A DNA stretch of 33,174 nucleotides, taken from assembly GCA_044869895.1 (NCBI GenBank), contig JBIOXZ010000138.1, positions 1-33,174 on the forward strand, given 5' to 3'. This stretch comes from AC-69 sp044869895 (GTDB lineage: Bacteria; Actinomycetota; UBA4738; HRBIN12). The translations under genes and the position numbers were made by a program. The notes under the pieces were generated by a model. That model saw only the letters and a list, made by a program, of their open reading frames with translations. It was not told where the DNA came from and ran no database searches. Positions 15,289-21,682 of this stretch are shown here, in pieces (the stretch's first letter is position 1; each line of letters opens with the position of its first letter).

Positions 15289-16169
15289 CCGGCCGGCTTC
15301 GGCTTGACCGCCTTCAGGAGCAGGTAGTCGACCAGGCCCCGACGCCACAGGAGCTCCACCTGCGAGAGCAGAACGCGGGAGCCCAGCCGCATCGCTAAGG
15401 GGGCCGCTCCTCTCTCGATGGCGAGCCGCCGACGGACGAACGCGAGCGCCGGGGCGATGACCCGGTCGCCGACCAACCGCGCTTCCACATCCCGGAACCC
15501 CACGCCCTCGACGGCCTCGACGATCCGGTCCGCCGTCGCGGCGGCCGCAGTCGACAGGCCCCACACCCGGAGCTGCGTGAGCCCCGCCAGCAGCTCGCCA
15601 GGACGGCGGGGCAGCCGCTTCACCGGGACGTCGGACATCGAAAGGATCCCGCCGGGCCGGAGCACCCGGAACGCCTCGGTGAAGAACCGTGCCCGGGACG
15701 CGAAGTGGAACGCCGCCTCAACGCTGATCACGCCGTCCACGGTCTCGTCGCGGAGTGGGATCCTCATGGCGTCGCCGTTCACCGGCTGTACGTTCGCCTC
15801 CGCCAGGCGGAGGCGGCCCGCGCGGAGCTGGGATTCCGTGATGTTCAGGGCGATGAGGCGCTTGGGCCGCACGATCTCAGCGATCAACGGGTCCTGCGCG
15901 CCGAGGCCGTTCCCGACGTCGAGCACAACGCCGCCTCGTGGGAGCGGCTCCGCCAGGCTGGAGACCAGCCGACGGACAGCTCGAGGAGCCTCGGATGGGT
16001 CCGTCCCGTCCCCTTCCCACAACCCGAGGTTCAGCCACCCCTCGTCCAGAGCGAGGAAGAAGTCCGGCCCGATGCTGTCGTAGACCCTGGCGGCCGGGTT
16101 CCGTCCCTGCCACGCGAGCGACGCGAGGTGACGGACGTTCTCTCGGGTCAAGGGTCTCGGCCTGGCCAT
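15285..16169 (-). CDS. class I SAM-dependent methyltransferase
   Basis: This 294-residue methyltransferase has motif I VVLDVGNGLGAQDPLIAE, a Met11/UbiE-like arrangement with LIALNITESQLRAG, motif II SVEAAFHFASRARFFTEAFRVLRPGG and then SMSDV. The N-terminal VYDSIGPDFFLALDEGWLNLGLWEGD is like sterol, tocopherol or terpenoid methyltransferases, but the substrate is not assignable. A C-terminal extension of about 60 residues contains two partly hydrophobic helices that may touch the membrane. The start is ATG 16169, or GTG 16178 three codons earlier. I prefer the ATG because TACCGT lies seven bases before it and no ribosome site supports the GTG. Confidence 0.83.
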   Translation of the reverse strand: MARPRPLTRENVRHLASLAWQGRNPAARVYDSIGPDFFLALDEGWLNLGLWEGDGTDPSEAPRAVRRLVSSLAEPLPRGGVVLDVGNGLGAQDPLIAEIVRPKRLIALNITESQLRAGRLRLAEANVQPVNGDAMRIPLRDETVDGVISVEAAFHFASRARFFTEAFRVLRPGGILSMSDVPVKRLPRRPGELLAGLTQLRVWGLSTAAAATADRIVEAVEGVGFRDVEARLVGDRVIAPALAFVRRRLAIERGAAPLAMRLGSRVLLSQVELLWRRGLVDYLLLKAVKPKPAG

Positions 16170-16176
16170 GCCACTC

Positions 16177-16182
16177 ACGGTA
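16177..16182 (-). promoter_or_regulatory. possible -10 box (TACCGT) for a leaderless methyltransferase transcript
   Basis: Minus-strand TACCGT, seven bases, then ATG 16169. It is a weaker case than the six-base examples because the GTG at 16178 overlaps the box. Confidence 0.3.
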
Positions 16183-16227
16183 CGAGCTCAACGAGCGGAC
16201 CGGCCTCGCCGGGACGTCGAGCGGGAG

Positions 16228-16707
16228 CTAGCCGGTAACCCCTCGCTCGCACTCGGCGATTCGCTCGGCCAGACCGGCCATGAGCCGGAGGCCGACCTCG
16301 GGTTCCTTCATCAGGAGCTTGCGGAACGCTGGCCGCTGGATCCGGATCGTGTCCAGCGACGTCTCTGCGATCACCGAGGCGGTCCGCGGCCCACCGGTCA
16401 GGAGTGCGAGCTCCCCGAAGTAGTCGCCGGGCCCGATCTTCCTGACGGTCCGCCCGCGCCGCGTCACCCGCGCCGTCCCGTCCAGCATCACGTAGAAGGA
16501 GGATGCTGGCTTCGTCTCCTGCACCACGATGCGACCGGGGTTGAACCAGGTCTCCTCGGCCAGCCCGGCGATCCGCCGGAGGTCCCTCGCCGAAAGGCCG
16601 GCGAAGAGCGGCACGTGGGAAAGCACGCGAGCGCCCGAGCCCCCGAGCGGCGCCACCGTGCCGACCGTGGGGCCGATCCGGATGTTGCGTTTGCCCTCCA
16701 TCGCCAT
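16228..16707 (-). CDS. stand-alone cyclic-nucleotide-binding domain protein
   Basis: This 159-residue protein is a single CNB/CRP-type beta-roll with no DNA-binding domain. The beta-roll begins at LSHVPLFAGLSARDLRRIAGLAEE (29-52), continues FNPGRIVVQE and FYVMLDGTARV, and holds a full phosphate-binding cassette YFGELALLTGGPRTASV (96-112) with Glu99 and Arg108, the residues that bind the cyclic phosphate and ribose in cAMP or cGMP receptors. It should therefore bind a cyclic nucleotide. With no output domain, it probably signals through a partner. ATG 16707 or 16701 may be the start; GAGAGG lies about 9 bases before the first. It is divergent from the aminotransferase at 16830. Confidence 0.88.
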   Translation of the reverse strand: MAMEGKRNIRIGPTVGTVAPLGGSGARVLSHVPLFAGLSARDLRRIAGLAEETWFNPGRIVVQETKPASSFYVMLDGTARVTRRGRTVRKIGPGDYFGELALLTGGPRTASVIAETSLDTIRIQRPAFRKLLMKEPEVGLRLMAGLAERIAECERGVTG

Positions 16708-16815
16708 CGTATCGCCCGCCTCTCTCGGGCAGCGTACCCGGGCGTCGCGCCCACGCGCTACCTGGTGGACGGGTTGACGAACGTCCGGGTCAGGCAGGAG
16801 GCTCCGCGTGGATCC

Positions 16816-16823
16816 GAAGGAGG
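16816..16823 (+). promoter_or_regulatory. strong ribosome binding site GAAGGAGG
   Basis: GAAGGAGG lies six bases before GTG 16830 and fixes this GTG as the start of the class III aminotransferase. Confidence 0.7.
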
Positions 16824-16829
16824 AAGAAC

Positions 16830-18188
16830 GTGGCAGGAACCGTCGGCCGGGAGAACCTGCGAGCGCTGATGGGTCGCGAGGTCGAGCGCTTCGTGTCCGA
16901 GCACCCTCGATCGGGCGTCCTGTTCGAACGGGGGAAGCACTCGCTCCTGGCGGGGGTACCGATGCCGTGGATGACCGAGTGGGCGGGACCGCATCCCGTC
17001 TTCGTGGAGGAGGCGGAAGGCGCCCGGTTCACCGACATCGACGGCCATACCTACGTCGACTTCTGCCTGGGCGACACGGGAGGCATGACCGGCCATGCTC
17101 CGAACGCCGCCGTACAGGCCATCGCGGAACAGGCTGCGAGGGGCATCACGCTCATGCTGCCCACGGAGGACTCCATCTGGGTCGGCGAGGAGATGGCCAG
17201 GCGGTTCGGGCTCCCCTACTGGCAGTTCTGTCTCACGGCGACCGACGCGAACCGATTCACCATCCGGCTGGCCCGGGCCATCACCGGCCGGCCGAAGATC
17301 CTGGTGTTCAACTACTGCTACCACGGCTCGGTCGACGAGACGATCATCACGATCGAGGACGGGGTGGCGGGCTCCCGTCCGGGCAACATCGGGCCGCCGG
17401 TCGAGCCGACGGAGACCACGCGGGTCGTCGAGTTCAACGACCTCGCGGGCCTGGAGGAGGCCCTGGCTCACGGGGACGTCGCCTGCGTCCTGGCCGAGCC
17501 CGCTCTCACGAACATCGGCATCGTCCTGCCCGAGACCGGCTTCCACGACGCCCTCCGCCGGCTGACCCGCGAGCACGAAACGTACCTTGTGATCGACGAG
17601 ACCCACTGCATCTGCGCCGGGGCCGGCGGGGCCACGAGGGCCTGGGGCCTGCAGCCCGATTTCCTCACGATCGGGAAGCCCCTCGCGAGCGGGGTTCCCG
17701 CAGCCTGCTACGGCATGACCGAGGAGGTGGCGCGTCGGGCCCAAGCGTTCATGGACTCGCTCCCTACGACCGACGTCGGCGGGATCGGTGGAACCCTCTC
17801 GGGCAACGCGTTGTCGCTGGCGGCGATGCGGGCCACCCTGGAGCACGTCCTGACGGACGAAGCGTTCGACCGGATGATCGGGCTGTGCGAGCGGTGGGCG
17901 GCCGGCGTGAAGGAGGCGATCGCGAAGCACGGCGTGCCATGGGAGGTGCAGCGCCTGGGGTGCAGGGCTGAGTACTGGTTCACGCCGACCCCGCCCCGCA
18001 CCGGGGGTGAGGCTGCCGCGGCCGACGACCACGACCTCGCGCAGTTCGCGCACCTGTACGCCCTGAACCGAGGGATCCTGCTCACCCCGTTCCACAACAT
18101 GGCGCTGATGTCACCGGCGACCACCGTCGTGGACGTTGATCTACATTCGCGCGTGTTCGATGAAATGTGCGCCGAGATCGCCGGCTGA
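16830..18188 (+). CDS. class III PLP aminotransferase / glutamate-1-semialdehyde aminomutase-like
   Basis: This 452-residue fold type I PLP enzyme belongs to class III. Lys283 in FLTIGKPLASG is the likely Schiff-base lysine and Asp256 in VIDETHCICAG the pyridine-nitrogen partner. TATDANRFTIRLARAITGR (136-154) matches the TEATMSAIRLARAYTGR region of glutamate-1-semialdehyde aminomutase, and NYCYHGSVD holds the usual YHG. The motif after the Asp (DETHC) differs from the DEV-type of GSA aminomutase, and the sequence after the lysine lacks the GGG, so it is probably an aminotransferase or aminomutase with another substrate. Ribosome site GAAGGAGG precedes the GTG start. It is a single gene converging on the ABC permease. 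Confidence 0.88.
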   Translation: MAGTVGRENLRALMGREVERFVSEHPRSGVLFERGKHSLLAGVPMPWMTEWAGPHPVFVEEAEGARFTDIDGHTYVDFCLGDTGGMTGHAPNAAVQAIAEQAARGITLMLPTEDSIWVGEEMARRFGLPYWQFCLTATDANRFTIRLARAITGRPKILVFNYCYHGSVDETIITIEDGVAGSRPGNIGPPVEPTETTRVVEFNDLAGLEEALAHGDVACVLAEPALTNIGIVLPETGFHDALRRLTREHETYLVIDETHCICAGAGGATRAWGLQPDFLTIGKPLASGVPAACYGMTEEVARRAQAFMDSLPTTDVGGIGGTLSGNALSLAAMRATLEHVLTDEAFDRMIGLCERWAAGVKEAIAKHGVPWEVQRLGCRAEYWFTPTPPRTGGEAAAADDHDLAQFAHLYALNRGILLTPFHNMALMSPATTVVDVDLHSRVFDEMCAEIAG

Positions 18189-18192
18189 CTTC

Positions 18193-18204
18193 GGTAGCGC
18201 TACC
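18193..18204. repeat. 12-base perfect palindrome between convergent genes
   Basis: GGTAGCGCTACC lies in the 11-base gap between two convergent genes and includes the TAG stop of the ABC permease gene. It has no loop or T run and is too short for a confident terminator. Confidence 0.3.
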
Positions 18205-19381
18205 CCTCGACGCGCAGGACCTCGCGGATGCGGACGCGTCCGGTGCGGAGCATGGCGCGCGAGTACACCCGCGTGGCCACGGGGATCAACGCGAACGTGG
18301 CCCCGATGCTGATCGCGGCCGACAGTAGCGCCTGCCACAGCGCGATGTTGCCGAGCGCGATCCGCGTCGGCATGACGAGCGGCGCTGAGAACGGGAGGTA
18401 TGAAGCGACCGTCGCGAGCGTCGACGAGGGGTCCTGGACCGCGCCGACCCCGACGAAGAACGACGCGATGATCAGGATGGTGAGCGGGGTCATCGTGGCC
18501 TGGAGGTCCTCCTGGCGAGGGACGATCGACCCGGCCACAGCGAACAGCGTGGAGTAGAAGAAGAACCCGATCACGAACCAGATGAGGACGATGCCGATCG
18601 CCGAGAGCGCGCCGGCGGGGAACCGGAGTGTGCCGACGGCGCCCGACGCCGCCAGCCCGGCCCCGCCGATCACCATCAGCTGGCACAGGCCGAGGCTTCC
18701 GATCCCGAGGATCTTGCCCCGCAACAGTTGGGACGGGCGAATGGTCGCAAGCAACACCTCGACCACGCGGGAGGCCTTCTCCTCCACCACACCGGACGCC
18801 ACCCAGTACCCATAGGCGAACAGTTGTCCGTACAGCGCGAGCACCCCGATGAATGCCACGACCGAGCTCTGCCGGCGGCGCTCGTCGACGGGCTCGAGCG
18901 CCCTGACCGGAAGCGGCTGGACATTCAGGACCTCGTCGATCCGGTTCGGGGAAAGACCGGACCGCTCGAGCGCCTGCCTGGCCCGCTCCTTGGTCGAGAC
19001 GGACTGGATGGCCGCCAGGAGCTGCTCGGGGGGCTGCGACTTCACGATCACCTCTGTACCGCCCACGAGGACCGCGTCGGCGGAGCCACTGCGAACCGCG
19101 GACTCTGCCTGCTGCTCGCTCGGGTAGTCGCGGACCGTGACCTCGAAGCCCAGGGCCTTCCCGGCATCGATCACCTGCTCAGCCGTCGCCCGGGCGTCGG
19201 CTCCCACCACGCCGAGGTCGAATCTCGTGCCCCTGTTCAGCAGGGACGTCCCCACGATGAACCCGACGAGGACGACGAGCGTGATGGCCGTGGAGATCAG
19301 GAAGCTCCGATCTCGAACCCGTTCGACGAACTCCCGCCGGGCCACCAACCGATAGGTCCCGCGATCGCTCTCGACCCTCAC
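18200..19381 (-). CDS. ABC-2 type permease (NatB-like)
   Basis: This 393-residue membrane subunit partners the ATPase encoded just upstream. It has an N-terminal transmembrane segment (FLISTAITLVVLVGFIVGTSLL), a large extracytoplasmic domain (about residues 45-180), then five or so hydrophobic segments in the C-terminal half (SSVVAFIGVLALYGQLFAYGY, MVIGGAGLAASG, IGIVLIWFVIGFFFY, LTILIIASFFVGVGA, ALLSAAISIGATFALIPV). VASGVVEEKASRVVEVLLATI is the typical NatB/YhaP signature. I chose GTG 19381, which overlaps the ATPase TGA as GTGA, instead of a long in-frame extension within the ATPase gene. Substrate unknown; NatAB-type systems export sodium or other solutes. Confidence 0.88.
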   Translation of the reverse strand: MRVESDRGTYRLVARREFVERVRDRSFLISTAITLVVLVGFIVGTSLLNRGTRFDLGVVGADARATAEQVIDAGKALGFEVTVRDYPSEQQAESAVRSGSADAVLVGGTEVIVKSQPPEQLLAAIQSVSTKERARQALERSGLSPNRIDEVLNVQPLPVRALEPVDERRRQSSVVAFIGVLALYGQLFAYGYWVASGVVEEKASRVVEVLLATIRPSQLLRGKILGIGSLGLCQLMVIGGAGLAASGAVGTLRFPAGALSAIGIVLIWFVIGFFFYSTLFAVAGSIVPRQEDLQATMTPLTILIIASFFVGVGAVQDPSSTLATVASYLPFSAPLVMPTRIALGNIALWQALLSAAISIGATFALIPVATRVYSRAMLRTGRVRIREVLRVEG

Positions 19382-20268
19382 GACCGGACCGCCTCGCGGA
19401 AGATCTCGCTGAGCGAGGGTTGCACCACGCTGAAGTGACGAACGTCGCCGGCAGCCCGTGCCGCATCCAGGACGTCGCGTTCCCGCAGGGAGTCCGACAG
19501 CTCGAGGATCGCGCCGTCCGGGAACTGATCGACCACTCGCGCGCCCAAAAGCGTCGCGTACCAACGGGGAGCAGCCCTCAGGATCTCAACCCGCACCAGC
19601 CGCCGGTGGTCGCGCGAGCGCAGGTCCGCGATCCGGCCCGCGGCAACGATGCGGCCCCTGTTGATCAGCACTACGGATTCGCACAAGCGCTCGACCAGGT
19701 CCAGCTGGTGGCTGGAGAACAGGGCGGGGACGCCGGCCTCCGCCCGCTCCCGCAGCACCCCCGAGAGCACGTCCACGCCGACGGGATCCAGACCCGAGAA
19801 CGGCTCATCGAGCACGAGCACCTCGGGTCGGTGAACCAGGGCGGCGGCGAGCTGCACCCGCTGCTGGTTCCCCAGCGACAGCGCCTCGGTCCGGTCCCTG
19901 ACCCGGCCGGCCACACCGAGCACGTCGAGCATCCTCAGGGCTTCCATGGCCGCGTCGTCCCGGGCCAGCCCGTGCAACCTCGCCAGGTACACCAGCTGGT
20001 CGAGCACGCGCATCTTCGGATACAGGCCACGCTCCTCCGGCATGTAGCCGAACCGGCGTCGGACGCGCTGGTCCACCGGCTTGTCCTGCCACCGGACCTC
20101 GCCTCGATCCGGTTCCAGAACGCCGAGCGCGATGCGCATCGCGGTTGTCTTCCCGGCGCCGTTCGGGCCGACGAAGCCGACTATCTCGCCCTCGGCCACC
20201 GAGAACGAGACGGAATCCAGGGCGACGACGTCGCCGAAGCGACGCGACAGGTCGATGAGCTCGAGCAT
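19378..20268 (-). CDS. ABC transporter ATPase (NatA-like)
   Basis: This 296-residue ATPase subunit has the Walker A motif GPNGAGKTT (34-42), the Q-loop region YMPEERGLYPKM, an ABC signature in the form LSLGNQQRVQLAAAL, Walker B VLVLDEPFSGLDP and the switch histidine in FSSHQ. The signature LSLGN replaces LSGGQ at two places, as in NatA/YhaQ relatives. A C-terminal domain of about 80 residues follows. It is cotranscribed with the permease through a 4-base overlap. The ATG start has AGGA just upstream, and TACCCT eight bases before the ATG may be its -10 box. Confidence 0.92.
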   Translation of the reverse strand: MLELIDLSRRFGDVVALDSVSFSVAEGEIVGFVGPNGAGKTTAMRIALGVLEPDRGEVRWQDKPVDQRVRRRFGYMPEERGLYPKMRVLDQLVYLARLHGLARDDAAMEALRMLDVLGVAGRVRDRTEALSLGNQQRVQLAAALVHRPEVLVLDEPFSGLDPVGVDVLSGVLRERAEAGVPALFSSHQLDLVERLCESVVLINRGRIVAAGRIADLRSRDHRRLVRVEILRAAPRWYATLLGARVVDQFPDGAILELSDSLRERDVLDAARAAGDVRHFSVVQPSLSEIFREAVRS

Positions 20269-20302
20269 GTTGTCCTAGGGTACGGACTCGATCGACCTCT
20301 AC

Positions 20303-20319
20303 TTGAGCGGCGGGCTCAA
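20303..20319 (-). terminator. small hairpin at the end of the lon-PPOX-oxidoreductase run
   Basis: TTGAGC and GCTCAA pair perfectly around a 5-base loop and overlap the TGA stop of the oxidoreductase gene. No U run follows, so it is a weak terminator candidate or an operator for the natA-like gene next to it. Confidence 0.3.
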
Positions 20320-21245
20320 TCGATCGTGAGGACGGCCTTGCCCGCGACCCGCCGCTCGAGCAGCGCGTCGATCGCCGATGCCGCGTCCCGCCAGCTCACC
20401 CGGAGGTCGATCCGAGACTCGAGCCCACCCATCGCCGCGAGCGATGCGAGGTAGGAGAGCTCCCTCGAGCCGATCCGGCGGTGCAGGAGCTCCCAGGTGA
20501 CGAAGTAGCCCTCGATTCGCGGAGCGCCCTTCCGGTAGAGGACGCGGGGGTCGAAGGACGTCGTCTCGTTCGACGAGTTGCCGATCGATACGACGACGCC
20601 CTCCGGCGAGAGCCGGCCGATCGCCGCCGCAAGCGAAACGCCTCCGGCCGACTCCAGGACCAGGTCGAAGGCCTCGCCCTCAGGCTCCAACCCAACGACC
20701 ACGTCGTTTGCTCCTAGCTCCACGAGGCCTTCAGCTCGCTCCTGACGTCCCACGATCGCCGTCACGTGCGCGCCGCCACGGTGGGCCAGTTGGACCGCGA
20801 AGCGTCCGACCCCGCCCGCGGCGCCGGTGATCGCCACGCGCGTTCCGAGAAGCGCGCCACGCCGAGCCAGCGTCCCCAAGGCGGTCAGGCCGGCAACCGG
20901 GAGCGTGGCCGCCACGTCGAAGCCCAGTCCCTCGGGAAGCTCGGCCATGTGGTCGGTCCGGACCGCCGTCCGTTCGGCCCAGGACCCTCCGTTCACCCAT
21001 CCAACGACGGGGGTCCCGGGTGCCGGCCCCGTCCCATCAGCGGACTGCCGGAGGACCACGCCAGCCAGGTCCCAGCCAGGGCGCCAGCCATCCTCGGTCT
21101 GCTGCCGAAGCGTGACGCACTCTCCGCGGTTGAGGGAGACCGCGCGGACCTCGACCAGCGCCTGGTCCGGCACGGGCTCGGGATCGGCCACGTCGCGAAG
21201 CTCGACGCCCCCGGGCGCGCCTGGTACCGCGATGAGTGCGCGCAC
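20316..21245 (-). CDS. zinc-independent medium-chain dehydrogenase / quinone oxidoreductase-like
   Basis: This 309-residue NAD(P)H-dependent medium-chain oxidoreductase is of the QOR type. The N-terminal GroES-like part contains VELRDVADPEPVPDQALVEV and SLNRGECVTLR; the Rossmann part has VAITGAAGGVGRFAVQLA, the GxGxxG-type cofactor site. Cysteine and histidine zinc ligands of true alcohol dehydrogenases are missing. I chose GTG 21243-21245, which starts the conserved N-terminal strand and follows the PPOX stop by 5 bases. It is the last gene of an apparent lon-PPOX-oxidoreductase transcript. The substrate (quinone, enone or other) cannot be told. Confidence 0.88.
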   Translation of the reverse strand: MRALIAVPGAPGGVELRDVADPEPVPDQALVEVRAVSLNRGECVTLRQQTEDGWRPGWDLAGVVLRQSADGTGPAPGTPVVGWVNGGSWAERTAVRTDHMAELPEGLGFDVAATLPVAGLTALGTLARRGALLGTRVAITGAAGGVGRFAVQLAHRGGAHVTAIVGRQERAEGLVELGANDVVVGLEPEGEAFDLVLESAGGVSLAAAIGRLSPEGVVVSIGNSSNETTSFDPRVLYRKGAPRIEGYFVTWELLHRRIGSRELSYLASLAAMGGLESRIDLRVSWRDAASAIDALLERRVAGKAVLTID

Positions 21246-21250
21246 GTGGG

Positions 21251-21673
21251 CTAGGAGATCCGGACCCGGGTGGGCCGGACCACGATCGGCACGGCGTAGT
21301 CGGCGGCGAAGCTCTCGGACGTCCACCCGTAGCTCGCGATGAGCCTTCGGTACTTCTCGACGTATCCCGGAAGCGAAGTCGCCGGCTCTCCGTCCCGAAC
21401 GATCCTCGCCCGTCCCTCGAACACCACGATGTCGTCTCCTTCCCGGCCCCCCTCGAGGTGCAGCGAGACGCGGGGGTTAGCCGAGATGTTTCGGAGCTTG
21501 GGCTTCCGCGACTGGCTGAAAAGATGGAACACGTCACCGTCCCACCAGAACCACACCGGCGACGACCGCGGTTGACCCTGGCGGCTCACCGTGGTGAGCC
21601 AGACGATCAATTCGTCGCGGAGGCGCTTGGCCGCCTGTGCATGCTTGCGCTTGCGAAGATCCAGGACGGCCAC
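21251..21673 (-). CDS. PPOX-class FMN/F420-binding split-barrel protein
   Basis: This 140-residue split-barrel flavin-type protein is of the pyridoxamine 5'-phosphate oxidase class. Characteristic parts are the N-terminal LIVWLTTVSRQGQPRSSPVWFWWDGDVFHLFSQSRKPKLRN (about 22-62), then RVSLHLEGG and IVVFEGRARIV. Relatives in actinobacteria with this TTV-x(3)-G-P-S-PVWF pattern often use coenzyme F420, which is the likely cofactor but is not proved here. The start is GTG 21673, 9 bases after the lon stop. Function could be a reductase, or a binding protein for F420 or heme. Confidence 0.87.
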   Translation of the reverse strand: MAVLDLRKRKHAQAAKRLRDELIVWLTTVSRQGQPRSSPVWFWWDGDVFHLFSQSRKPKLRNISANPRVSLHLEGGREGDDIVVFEGRARIVRDGEPATSLPGYVEKYRRLIASYGWTSESFAADYAVPIVVRPTRVRIS

Positions 21674-21682
21674 ACGGCTAGC

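Noticed and set aside
13585..15564. Very long minus-strand frame (659 codons) opposite the DUF885 gene
   Set aside because: It is the high-GC shadow of a gene whose plus-strand product has an intact zinc motif and family-wide likeness; the minus frame has no recognisable domain.
18193..18204. Palindrome GGTAGCGCTACC considered as a terminator
   Set aside because: No loop, short arms and no T run on either strand; listed only as a repeat.
20302..20320. CTTGAGC-GGCGG-GCTCAAT looked like an HspR HAIR element
   Set aside because: HAIR is CTTGAGT-N7-ACTCAAG; here the arms differ at the inner base and the spacer is two bases shorter. It also lies at the end of a gene, not before a chaperone or lon promoter.
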